A stretch of DNA of 64,000 nt. Origin: Alphaproteobacteria bacterium (GTDB taxonomy: Bacteria > Pseudomonadota > Alphaproteobacteria > Rhizobiales > Rhizobiaceae). Shown here piece by piece: positions 35,295 to 43,954 of the stretch. The notes under the pieces are model-generated. The model did not search any database. It had not been told where the DNA came from and worked only from the letters and a program-made list of their open reading frames with translations. The translations under genes and the position numbers were made by a program. The DNA lies in assembly GCA_018823835.1 (NCBI GenBank), contig JAHJHT010000008.1, forward strand, positions 186,001 to 250,000, in the 5' to 3' direction. Position 1 is the stretch's first letter. Every line of letters starts with the position of its first letter.

Positions 35295-37340
35295 GTGACC
35301 AGCAACGATCCCCTTTTGCAGCCCTACCATCTGAAGCACCTGACGCTGAAGAACCGCGTCATGTCGACCAGCCATGAGCCGGCCTATTCCGAGGACGGAC
35401 TGCCGAAGGAGCGCTACCGGCGTTACCATGCCGAGAAGGCCAAGGGCGGTCTGGCGCTGACGATGACCGCCGGTTCAGCGCTCGTCTCGCGCGACAGTCC
35501 GGCCGCTTTCGGCAATCTTCACGCCTACCGCGACGAGATCGTGCCCTGGCTGAAGGAACTCGCCGACTCCTGCCACGAGCATGGCTGCGCCGTGATGATC
35601 CAGCTGACGCATCTCGGCCGGCGCACGGGCTGGAACAAGGCCGACTGGCTGCCGGTGCTCAGTGCATCGCCGGTGCGCGAGCCGGCACACCGGTCGTTTC
35701 CGAAGACCGCCGAAGACTGGGACATCGATCGCATCGTCGCCGATTATGCGAGCGCCGCCCAGCGCATGCAGGCGGCCGGGCTCGACGGCATCGAATTCGA
35801 AGCCTACGGCCACCTGATGGACGGCTTCTGGTCGCCGGCGACAAATTCCCGCGATGACGAGTATGGCGGCTCGCTGGACAACCGCCTGCGCTTTACGTGG
35901 CGGATGATCGATGCGGTCCGGGCGGTGATCGGCGAGGAGTTCATCGTCGGCATCCGCATGGTGGCCGACGAGGATCTTGAGCAGGGTCTGTCGAAGGCCG
36001 AAGGCATCGAGATCGCCAACCGGTTGGCGGCCTCGGGAAAATTCGACTTCCTGAACATCATTCGCGGTTCGATCGAGACCGATGCTGCCCTGACCAGGGT
36101 CATTCCGATCGCCGGCATGGCTTCCTCGCCGCATCTCGACTTTGCTGGTGAAGTGCGGGCGGCCACCAAGTTCCCGGTGTTCCATGCCGCGCGCATCGCG
36201 GACGTGGCGACCGCCCGCCACGCCATCGCATCCGGCAAGCTCGACATGGTCGGCATGACACGGGCGCATCTCGCCGATCCCCACATCGTGAAGAAGGTCA
36301 TGGAGGGCCGCGAGGCGGAGATCCGTCCCTGCGTCGGTGCAACCTACTGCCTGGATCGCATCTACGAGGGCGCGGAGGCGCTCTGCATCCACAACGCGGC
36401 AACCGGCCGCGAGGCGAGCATTCCGCACGAGATCGCGCGCGGCGCTGGCCCCCGCAAGCATGTCGTGGTGGTCGGCGCCGGCGCCGGCGGGCTGGAGGCG
36501 GCGCGCGTCGCCGCCGAACGCGGGCACAGGGTGACCGTGCTTGAAGCCTCCGGGCAGGCCGGCGGACAGGTCAGGCTCGCCGCCCAGAACCCGCGTCGCC
36601 GCGACCTCGTCGGCATCGTCGACTGGCGGCTTTCCGAACTGGCGCGCCTGGGCGCCGACATGCGTTTCGACATCTGGGCTGAAAGCAGCGACGTCCTTGC
36701 GCTCGAGCCCGACGTAGTGATCGTCGCCACCGGCGGGCTGCCGCAGAACCCGCCGCTTTCGGCCGGCGACGATCTCGTCACCTCGAGCTGGGACATCATC
36801 GCCGGGGCGGTCAAGCCGGCCGAGAATGTGCTCGTCTATGACGACAATGGCGGCCATCAGGGCATGACGGCGGCTGAACTCATCGCTCGCGCAGGCGCGA
36901 AGCTCGAACTGGTTTCCCCCGAACGCTTCTTCGCTCCCGAGATGGGCGGCATGAACCATGTGCCCTACATGCGCGCCTTTCACGAGCAGGGTGTAAGGAT
37001 CACCATCAATACGCGGCTGCGGGCGGTCCGGCGCGAAGGCAATCAGCTTGTCGCGACCCTCTGCTCCGACTTTGCCCAAAACTGGTCCGAGGAGAGGCGC
37101 GTCGACCAGATCGTGGTCGAGCATGGGACGCTTCCGCTCGACGACCTGTATTTCGCGCTGAAACCGCTGTCGCGCAACGCCGGCGCGGTCGACTACCAGA
37201 AGCTGGTAGAGGGCGGCGATATCTTTCCCGTCGAGCGGTCCGACGGGGTCTTCACGCTGCTGCGCATCGGAGACGCGGTGGCGGCCCGCAACATCCACGC
37301 CGCAATCTATGACGGCATCAGGTTCGCGCTCAGAATCTGA
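35295..37340 (+). CDS. TMADH/2,4-dienoyl-CoA reductase-like FMN oxidoreductase
   Basis: A 681-residue flavoenzyme with an old-yellow-enzyme-type FMN barrel (residues 1-335), a cluster-binding segment and an NAD(P)/ADP-binding domain (VVVVGAGAGGLEAARVAAE near residue 392). Barrel marks include NRVMSTSHEP and IQLTHLGRR. The cluster segment reads RPCVGATYC then 11 residues then C: three of the four Cys that bind 4Fe-4S in trimethylamine dehydrogenase, with Ala at the second. Related alphaproteobacterial proteins are, as I recall, annotated as N-methylproline demethylase-like. GTG start at 35295. It probably oxidatively demethylates a tertiary amine produced by the upstream enzymes. Confidence 0.88.
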   Translation: MTSNDPLLQPYHLKHLTLKNRVMSTSHEPAYSEDGLPKERYRRYHAEKAKGGLALTMTAGSALVSRDSPAAFGNLHAYRDEIVPWLKELADSCHEHGCAVMIQLTHLGRRTGWNKADWLPVLSASPVREPAHRSFPKTAEDWDIDRIVADYASAAQRMQAAGLDGIEFEAYGHLMDGFWSPATNSRDDEYGGSLDNRLRFTWRMIDAVRAVIGEEFIVGIRMVADEDLEQGLSKAEGIEIANRLAASGKFDFLNIIRGSIETDAALTRVIPIAGMASSPHLDFAGEVRAATKFPVFHAARIADVATARHAIASGKLDMVGMTRAHLADPHIVKKVMEGREAEIRPCVGATYCLDRIYEGAEALCIHNAATGREASIPHEIARGAGPRKHVVVVGAGAGGLEAARVAAERGHRVTVLEASGQAGGQVRLAAQNPRRRDLVGIVDWRLSELARLGADMRFDIWAESSDVLALEPDVVIVATGGLPQNPPLSAGDDLVTSSWDIIAGAVKPAENVLVYDDNGGHQGMTAAELIARAGAKLELVSPERFFAPEMGGMNHVPYMRAFHEQGVRITINTRLRAVRREGNQLVATLCSDFAQNWSEERRVDQIVVEHGTLPLDDLYFALKPLSRNAGAVDYQKLVEGGDIFPVERSDGVFTLLRIGDAVAARNIHAAIYDGIRFALRI

Positions 37341-37375
37341 ACGGCTCCCGATGGGTTGGCGCGAGGTGTTACCGC

Positions 37376-38098
37376 TCAGACATGCACCCGGCCATGGTTC
37401 AGCTCGTCCGACCCGCCGCTCGACAGAAATGTGGCGTAGGCGATCCATGCGTAGAGCGCGGCAACGAGAAGCAGCACGAACCAGCCCGGCAGAGGTCCGA
37501 GAGCAGCGTTGCCGACGATCTCCTGCAGCGATGCGACCACGTCGCGCCGGGTCTCGATATCCTGCAGCTTTGGCGACGAGATCTTCAGCACCCAGGCCAT
37601 CAGCAGGATCAGGAACATCCATGCGTAGTTGCGCCGCAGGCGGCGCGACATCGCCGTCTTGAGCGACATCAGGAATTCGGGTTCGCGCAGGTCCTTGCCG
37701 AGCGCCTTGGCCCAGTCTTCCTTCACTTGGCTGTCAGGCGCGAACATCTGGGCGAAGTAGTTGCGTTCGATGATGCGGACACGGCCGCGGTAAACGTCGA
37801 AGAAGCGGTAGCGGCGGGCCTCGATCAGCAACAGGAGCAGGATCATGATCATGGCGAACAGCAGCACGCCATGCGACGAGGATGGGCTGGACAGTGACAG
37901 CGACAGCATCGCGGCGACACCGGTGATGGCCCAGTTGCTGGTACGGTCTATGCGGTCGCGCCAGCCGGCCATGCGGGCGATCTCGGCCCGGTGAAAATGC
38001 GCCAGCGCGGTGATGAATTCGGACGCGGTGGAGGGAAGGGGCGGCGTGGCGAAGCCCGTTGAGATGTTGTCGTCAAGCTGTTGCTGTGCCTGTTCCAT
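37376..38098 (-). CDS. DUF2270 membrane protein
   Basis: About 240 residues. It has a soluble N-terminus (FITALAHFHRAEIARMAGWRDRID type sequence), two hydrophobic helices (about residues 58-95), a soluble middle with FAPDSQVKEDWAKALGKDL, and two more helices (about 157-175 and 205-225). I recognise the pattern as DUF2270. Function unknown. The ATG at 38098 (MEQAQQQLDD) is chosen; the frame is open to 38128. It converges with the flavoenzyme gene and appears unrelated to that cluster. Confidence 0.82.
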   Translation of the reverse strand: MEQAQQQLDDNISTGFATPPLPSTASEFITALAHFHRAEIARMAGWRDRIDRTSNWAITGVAAMLSLSLSSPSSSHGVLLFAMIMILLLLLIEARRYRFFDVYRGRVRIIERNYFAQMFAPDSQVKEDWAKALGKDLREPEFLMSLKTAMSRRLRRNYAWMFLILLMAWVLKISSPKLQDIETRRDVVASLQEIVGNAALGPLPGWFVLLLVAALYAWIAYATFLSSGGSDELNHGRVHV

Positions 38099-38326
38099 GA
38101 CTGCCTCCCGTGCATGAATTCGGGTCATGCTAATGGAAATAGAACAGCCGCGGCGAAAATCAGGAGAGATGCATCGACTGCGGAACGCTCTCTACGGCAC
38201 GTGCACCCTTGGCCTGTGGACGATGTCTGCCTGCAACCGCCGCGCGAATCAGGCGCTTGCGTTACGTCTGGTCCTGTCTATTCATACCGCTACGGATTGG
38301 GCGGTTGTGGGACGCGGGGACGAGAA

Positions 38327-39067
38327 TTGAACAAGAGCGACCTATTTTCGCCGAGCCAGACTAACACCGGACTCTACATCCAGCTCCACGCGAACGGGTT
38401 CAGCACGGCCGACATCGTGCGGGTGCAGGACGCGTATCTTCTCTGTTGTCTGATGTTCAATGGCCGCTACCGAAAGACCGGTCGGCCATTCATCTGCCAC
38501 GCGGTAGGCGCCGCCTCGTCAGTCGTCCATTTCGATCGCGACGTCACCAATGTGCTCGCCGGCATGTTTCATGCAGCTTATGACTCCGGTGAATTCCCGG
38601 ACGGAAAGTCGAGCAAGCGGACGGCAGCACACAAGGCATGGCTGGTGCAGCATCTTGGCGCCGAGGTCGAGGAACTTGTGGCCAGCGTTTCGGCGATGGT
38701 GCTCGATACCGGCGACCCCGAACGCCTCGCGGCTGGTGACATCTTGGAGAAAGACGAGGTTCCGCTGTTTGTGGCGCTTGCCCACGAGATAGACGATCTT
38801 GCCGACGGTGGCTTGGCCTTTGCGCCCAAATACGGAAAATCGGTCGCGACCAGAGTCACGGCTTGCGCCGAACTGGCCCGCCGTCTCGGACGCGAGGAAC
38901 TCGCCTCGGTTTTTGAGTCCTACGGCGAGGCGTATAAAGAGCTGGATTGGACTGAGCAGCTGAGAAAACCGAGCGAACAAGGCTTTCGTATTGCGCCCAA
39001 CCTGCGCACCTACATCAAGCTGCGGCGTGCCGAGCTTCGCGGCCAACGGGTCATGATCAACCGATGA
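38327..39067 (+). CDS. SpoT-like HD-domain protein with degraded metal site
   Basis: About 246 residues. The region YLLCCLMFNGRYRKTGRPFICHAVG...ASSVVHFDRDVTNVLAGMF (split here; residues 38-85) resembles the hydrolase domain of RelA/SpoT, where the pattern is GRKSGEPYITHPL then ALLHD. Here the first His is kept, but HD is replaced by HA (FHAAYDSGE) and the later metal region reads LAHEIDDLAD. Hydrolysis of (p)ppGpp is therefore doubtful. The start is the TTG at 38327 with GGGGACGAG just upstream; no good ATG exists. It overlaps the following glycosyltransferase by 4 bases (ATGA). Confidence 0.7.
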   Translation: MNKSDLFSPSQTNTGLYIQLHANGFSTADIVRVQDAYLLCCLMFNGRYRKTGRPFICHAVGAASSVVHFDRDVTNVLAGMFHAAYDSGEFPDGKSSKRTAAHKAWLVQHLGAEVEELVASVSAMVLDTGDPERLAAGDILEKDEVPLFVALAHEIDDLADGGLAFAPKYGKSVATRVTACAELARRLGREELASVFESYGEAYKELDWTEQLRKPSEQGFRIAPNLRTYIKLRRAELRGQRVMINR

Positions 39068-40050
39068 CACCTAGCCTTTCCCTGATCGTCGAAATGGACA
39101 ATGCCGAGGTGTCCGGCTCCGAGACCGTGCTTGCAGCCATCAACCTGCTGGCTGCACAGCTCAGCGCGCTGGAAGGCAATGGCGGCAATGGCGCAAGGCC
39201 TGAAATAATCTTCGTCCTGCCGGGTAGTTCTTCGGACGCCGAGGCATTGCGGCGCGCCGTGTCCGAGGCCGCTCCCGGTCTGGCAGACCACGCCGATCTG
39301 TCATTCGAAGGGGTGCCGGATGGCCGCTACTATGAACTGAAGAACCGCGGTGTTGAACTGGCCCGTGGCGACATTGTTGCCTTCATGGATTCTGACATGC
39401 TGCCCGAAGCCGATTGGCTGCCAAAGCTTCTGGCGCCCTTCTCGGACCCCGAAGTTGTTGGAAGCAACGGCCATACCTCGCTTCTGTTCGACAGTTTTCC
39501 ATCGCGTGTCTACGCGCTGTTCTGGGTATTCCCGTTGAGAACACACGATGAAAGGGCGGCAGCAAAGAGGCCGCTGAATGCCAACAACTGTGCCTTCCGG
39601 CGCCCATGGATTGCCGCGAACCCGTTTCCGGACAATCCCGGCTTCAAGGTTGCCTGTTCGCTTCTTTCCGAGACGCTCCGCCAGCAGGGATTGCGAGTCG
39701 CGGCGGTCGAAGCCTTTTCCGGCCACCGTCCGCCGCGCGGCTGGCGCTTCTTCGCCTGGCGAGCGCTCGTTGCGGGGCGGGACGCCGACCGACGGTTCAC
39801 GGTCCTCAAGTCGCAGCGGCGGCTTCACCGGCTTGCAAACGCCTTCGGGCGGTTTTTCACGGCGCAATGGCGCGTGCTGCGCCGGCTGCCGCTGGCTCGG
39901 CACGTCGGCCTGGCCCCCCTGCAACTGCCGCTGGCGGTGGGCATGTATTCCATTTTCAACGGCATTGCCTTTGTCGGGCAGGCGCTGTTGGCTACCGGTC
40001 TCCAGAGCGATCGGGTCGAGCGCGTGCCAGACTATGTGGAGCACAGCTAG
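39064..40050 (+). CDS. GT2-family glycosyltransferase
   Basis: A 328-residue GT-A fold glycosyltransferase. The nucleotide-sugar part is divergent at the N-terminus (SLSLIVEMDNAE), but KNRGVELARGDIVAFMDSDM (about residues 92-111) contains the DxD-type MDSDM. The C-terminal third has basic and hydrophobic segments (LAPLQLPLAVGMYSIFNGI) that may associate with the membrane. ATGA overlap with the HD-like gene and direct abutment with the next GT2 suggest one operon. Donor and acceptor are unknown. Confidence 0.88.
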   Translation: MTPSLSLIVEMDNAEVSGSETVLAAINLLAAQLSALEGNGGNGARPEIIFVLPGSSSDAEALRRAVSEAAPGLADHADLSFEGVPDGRYYELKNRGVELARGDIVAFMDSDMLPEADWLPKLLAPFSDPEVVGSNGHTSLLFDSFPSRVYALFWVFPLRTHDERAAAKRPLNANNCAFRRPWIAANPFPDNPGFKVACSLLSETLRQQGLRVAAVEAFSGHRPPRGWRFFAWRALVAGRDADRRFTVLKSQRRLHRLANAFGRFFTAQWRVLRRLPLARHVGLAPLQLPLAVGMYSIFNGIAFVGQALLATGLQSDRVERVPDYVEHS

Positions 40051-41019
40051 GTGGCGACGATACCAGCCATTTCGATCATCACGCCGACCTTCAACCGCCG
40101 GGAGGCGTTGTTGCGTGCTGTGGCGAGCGTGCGGGCTCAGGGTTTTCAGCACTATGAGCACATCATCGTCGATGATGGCTCCACGGATGGCACGGCCGAC
40201 GAATTGTCGATGCTGCAGGATTCTCGCCTGCGCTACGTTGCCCTCCAAAAGCACGTCGGCGCCAATGCGGCGCGCAATCATGGGCTTCATCTGGCGAGTT
40301 CCAATCTGTTGACGTTCCTGGACTCCGACGATGAGTTCCTGCCTGGTCGCCTGGAACGGTCGGTCTCGTTCTTGGGGGAGCGCCCCGAAATCGACCTGTC
40401 CATCAGTTCGTTCCACATCTGCAAGGATGGGCGCACCATGACGCCGACGGTGAACCAGAACGCGCTTTTCGACGCGCGTACCCTGGAGCGGAGCGTGTTT
40501 GCCCAGGTGACGTCGATAGCCGGCACGGCGATCACCGTTCGCAGAAGGGCGATCGAAGCGGTCGGCCTGTTCGACGAAGGCCTGTGGCGGCTGCAGGACC
40601 GCGACTTGCTGCTTCGCCTCGCGGTAGCCGGCTACGGCGCCGCCATCCTCGACGAGATCGACTGGATCAAGCACTACAGCGCGGATTCCATCTCGCGCCA
40701 GCGGCATGGGTACGTTGCGGCCTATGGGGAGCTGATGCGTCGACATCCGGACCTCCGGCAGCGCTATCCGGAAATGGTTTCCTACATGGTGGCGCGGCGA
40801 CTGCTGAACAGCCTGCTTCAAGGCCGCATCGGCGACCTGGTGTCGGACTATCGCGACAACCTCCGGCATGATCAGCTGAGATTCTCGGGCCGGGCGCTGG
40901 TCTGCGGGTACCACAGGGGTCGACAGCAGCGCGGGCGGATCCAGAGCGAGATCGGGGATATTGCCCGAAACGGTTCGACAGCCGACCGATCGCGGTCACC
41001 CGCCCTGTTGCACTCCTGA
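40051..41019 (+). CDS. GT2-family glycosyltransferase
   Basis: A 322-residue family 2 glycosyltransferase. The N-terminal ISIITPTFNRREALLRAVAS and IIVDDGSTDGT (about residues 32-42) are classic GT2 motifs, followed by NAARNHGL and TFLDSDDEFLPG with the DxD. The GTG start follows the upstream TAG with no gap. The 3' end overlaps the convergent GNAT gene by 24 bases. Together with the preceding GT2 it probably builds a surface glycan. The acceptor is unknown. Confidence 0.92.
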   Translation: MATIPAISIITPTFNRREALLRAVASVRAQGFQHYEHIIVDDGSTDGTADELSMLQDSRLRYVALQKHVGANAARNHGLHLASSNLLTFLDSDDEFLPGRLERSVSFLGERPEIDLSISSFHICKDGRTMTPTVNQNALFDARTLERSVFAQVTSIAGTAITVRRRAIEAVGLFDEGLWRLQDRDLLLRLAVAGYGAAILDEIDWIKHYSADSISRQRHGYVAAYGELMRRHPDLRQRYPEMVSYMVARRLLNSLLQGRIGDLVSDYRDNLRHDQLRFSGRALVCGYHRGRQQRGRIQSEIGDIARNGSTADRSRSPALLHS

Positions 41020-41502
41020 CATCGGCTGGCCGACTGAACGGACAAAATACCGTACCGACTTCCTGCCACCGTGGATCGTGGCTTGACCGACTTCGACGAA
41101 GCCAAGCGCTGCGTGGAAGGCGTCTGATGCCGGGTTCGGCGGATCGGAATTGACTTCGCACCCGATCATCTCGTGACCGGCGGCAGATGCTCGGTCGAAC
41201 AGGTCCCGGTAAAGCCGGCGCGCGTGCCCCTTGCCGCGTGCCGAGGCTGCGACGGCGATCCGGTCGACGTAGACGAAGCGGGGGTAGCGCTCGCAGAACC
41301 AGTGAAAATTCGGACTGTCGTAGTCCCCATCCTGGTTGAAGGCGATGAGGAAGGCTTCGAGATTGCCGATGCAGGCTGCGTAGAAGGCGGAATTGAGGAG
41401 GGCCGACAGCCCCTCAGGCTCCAGCCAGGAGAGTTCGGCCGCATGTTCGTTGTTCAGCTTGAGGACGCTGGCTTCCAGGGAGCGCGAGATGGGTGAGATC
41501 AT
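40996..41502 (-). CDS. GNAT-family N-acetyltransferase
   Basis: About 168 residues. The acetyl-CoA binding site is RIAVAASARGKGHARRLYRD (motif A, RxxGxG/A), followed by VNSDPPNPASDAFHAALGFV, the usual C-terminal GNAT pattern. The N-terminal half has FLIAFNQDGDYDSPNFHWF. I chose the ATG at 41502 (MISPISRSLE) as the domain start; the frame is open upstream without family character. The substrate is unknown. The end overlaps the convergent glycosyltransferase gene. Confidence 0.9.
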   Translation of the reverse strand: MISPISRSLEASVLKLNNEHAAELSWLEPEGLSALLNSAFYAACIGNLEAFLIAFNQDGDYDSPNFHWFCERYPRFVYVDRIAVAASARGKGHARRLYRDLFDRASAAGHEMIGCEVNSDPPNPASDAFHAALGFVEVGQATIHGGRKSVRYFVRSVGQPMSGVQQGG

Positions 41503-41615
41503 GCTTGGCCGGTCATTAGAACGGGGAATCCGCCGGGCATATATGGACCCGGGCGGTGCCAGGCAATCTGGCATGTATCGGGCCAGTTGCCACGCAGAAC
41601 TTCGAGAGATCGCGA

Positions 41616-43727
41616 CTAGGCGCGGCTGCCCTGCAGCACCTTCAGCGCCGGACGTGTGCGCGGCGTGCGCATGGCGAGCCATTCGCGGGCCTTGTCCTGC
41701 GGCATCGGGAAAGCGATCGAATAACCCTGCACCTGGTCGCAGCCAATCGACATCAGCGATGTCAGCTCTTCTTCGGTCTCCGCGCCCTCGGCGATGATCG
41801 AAATTCCGAGCCCGCGCGCAAGTTCGGTGATTGCGCGGACGATCTTGGTGTTGTCGCTGTTCGAATTGATGTTCTGCACGAAGCGGCGATCGATCTTCAG
41901 CCGGTCGATCTCGTTGGGATTGACGTGGCTGAGCGAGGCGTAGCCTGTGCCGAAGTCGTCGAGTTCCAGGTGCACGCCGGCGGCACGGATCTGGCGCAGC
42001 TTCGAGGCGATGCCGGTCTTCTCATCATCCAGGATCACCGATTCCACGATTTCCAGCGAGAGCTTTTCGGCAGGCAGACCGGCGGCATCCAGTTCCCCGA
42101 ACAGGAATACGTCGAAGTCGGGCTCGCGCAACTCGGTCCCGGACACGTTCACCGCAAGCCGGCCGAAATAGAGCCCTGCACGGTGCCATTCGGCGGCCTG
42201 CTGGATCGCCTTGGAAATGACGATTCTGCCGATCTGCGCCATCAGGCCCGACTTTTCCGCCACCGGAATGAATTCTCCTGGCGGGATCATGCCGCGCGTT
42301 GCGTGATCCCAGCGCACCAGCGCCTCGGTTCCGGCGATCGTTCCGTCGGACAGCGAGACCTGCGGCTGGAAGTAGACCTGGAACGACTTTTCCGCGATGG
42401 CGGTGCGCATGTCGTTCTCGAGCTGCTTGCGGTGTTCGAGTTCCAGTCGCAACTCTTCCGAAAAGAAGGAGAAGGCGCCGCCGCCGAGCTTCTTGGCGGA
42501 GTAAAGCGCCAGGTCGGCATGGACGATCAGGTCCTTGGCATTTTCCGCGTCGACCGGATAGACGGCGATGCCGGCACTGGCGCCGGGCAGGATTGTCGCG
42601 CCGTGGAAGCTGATCGGCTCGTTGATCCGTTCCATGATGCGCCGTGCCACCATGTTGATGTCTTCGGTCGTGCCGGCACCCTGAAGGATCATCACGAATT
42701 CGTCGCCGCCTAGCCGAACGCAGAGGTCGGAAGCCCGGCAGGTCTCGCGCATGCGCTGCGCCGTTGCGACGAGGACATAGTCGCCGGCCGAATGGCCCAG
42801 CGTATCGTTGATCTGCTTGAAGCGGTCGAGGTCGATCTGGATTACCGCCATGCGCTCGTGGCGGCGCCGCGCCCCCTTGATCAACGTATCGAAGTGATCG
42901 GTCAGGAAGGTTCGGTTGTGCAGCCCTGTCAGCCCGTCATGCACGGCGATGAACGCCATCGAGTTGCGGGCATCGACGAGTTCGTGCGTCTTGCGCCGGA
43001 TGACTTCCGACATTGGCCTGAAGATGAACAAAGCGACCAGAATGATGACGGTGATGGTGGCGAAGAACAGGTTGCCGTGCATGTCGAGCGTGCTGGCAAG
43101 GCGGCTGTTTGCGGACGCGTCGATGCGCTTTCCGAGCGCCGTGAAACCCTCAAGCGTCGCCTTGGCGACGGTCTCGTCGATCTGCGCGCGTTCCTTGCCG
43201 GCCAGGTAGTTGGCGCTGGACCCGTTGATGTTCAGTTCGGACTCGATGGCCGCTATCAGGCGCCAGCCATTGGCGGCAAGCCCGGTGCAGAAGTAATCGA
43301 GATGGTAGGGTTTCGCGAAGAATACGCTTTCGAGCGAATCCGGATCGAAGCGCGCATCAGACAGAGGATTGACGCCGGTGCGCTCGAGAAGCAGGTCGTA
43401 GTTCTTTTCGAATTCGGTATTGGCTTGCCTCAGCGAAGCAACCAGACCGGCCTGATCCTTGCGCTCGGCGGCACTTGCCGCATTGGCCAGGAACACGACG
43501 CGCTGCGACAGCGCCTTCTGGGTGCTGGCAAGGGTAAGCAGATCCTTGTCGCGCTGCTGGGCGGCCATCATTTGCTGCAGAAGCACGAACGAAGCCATCG
43601 CCATGGCGGCGATGATGAGCAGCGCGATCCAGTAGGCACTCTTGATCAGGAAGATCAGTTTTGCCGAGCTGGAGTTTACCGGCTGCTGCTGTTGTTGCAT
43701 TTCCTGCGGCCTTCTGGCGCGATTCAC
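41616..43727 (-). CDS. bifunctional GGDEF-EAL protein with PilJ-like sensor region
   Basis: A 703-residue c-di-GMP enzyme. Order: membrane helix (about 24-46), periplasmic helical region with STQKALSQRVVFLANA resembling the PilJ/NarX-type four-helix sensor, second helix (about 220-240), GGDEF (about 260-425) and EAL (about 440-690). The GGDEF site LGGDEF is intact, and RASD five residues before it is an intact inhibitory I-site. The EAL domain has TEALVRW, LDDFGTGYAS and AEGAETEEE, all intact. Both activities are plausible. Start: GTG at 43727, or ATG at 43700 (MQQQQQPVN). Confidence 0.93.
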   Translation of the reverse strand: MNRARRPQEMQQQQQPVNSSSAKLIFLIKSAYWIALLIIAAMAMASFVLLQQMMAAQQRDKDLLTLASTQKALSQRVVFLANAASAAERKDQAGLVASLRQANTEFEKNYDLLLERTGVNPLSDARFDPDSLESVFFAKPYHLDYFCTGLAANGWRLIAAIESELNINGSSANYLAGKERAQIDETVAKATLEGFTALGKRIDASANSRLASTLDMHGNLFFATITVIILVALFIFRPMSEVIRRKTHELVDARNSMAFIAVHDGLTGLHNRTFLTDHFDTLIKGARRRHERMAVIQIDLDRFKQINDTLGHSAGDYVLVATAQRMRETCRASDLCVRLGGDEFVMILQGAGTTEDINMVARRIMERINEPISFHGATILPGASAGIAVYPVDAENAKDLIVHADLALYSAKKLGGGAFSFFSEELRLELEHRKQLENDMRTAIAEKSFQVYFQPQVSLSDGTIAGTEALVRWDHATRGMIPPGEFIPVAEKSGLMAQIGRIVISKAIQQAAEWHRAGLYFGRLAVNVSGTELREPDFDVFLFGELDAAGLPAEKLSLEIVESVILDDEKTGIASKLRQIRAAGVHLELDDFGTGYASLSHVNPNEIDRLKIDRRFVQNINSNSDNTKIVRAITELARGLGISIIAEGAETEEELTSLMSIGCDQVQGYSIAFPMPQDKAREWLAMRTPRTRPALKVLQGSRA

Positions 43728-43954
43728 TGTTTTGGAATATGCACCATGCCCACAAGGCGTTAACGGCTTGCCAGCGGGCCCCGGATTCGGTCGGTCGCCG
43801 TCACAATTCGGGGCCGATGGTTATTGAAGCGTTGTCGGAACCGGCTGCATTCGAATGACGGGAAGTGCTGCTGGTGCAACGGAAACGATTTCCCGTCATC
43901 GCTGTTTGGCCGTAAGCTCGAACACCAAAACGTAATCGGAATCCGGAAACTGCC

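Noticed and set aside
35475-37622. A 715-codon open frame on the - strand opposite the TMADH-like gene
   Set aside because: Antisense to a clear flavoenzyme; His/Asp/Arg-rich shadow with no family resemblance.
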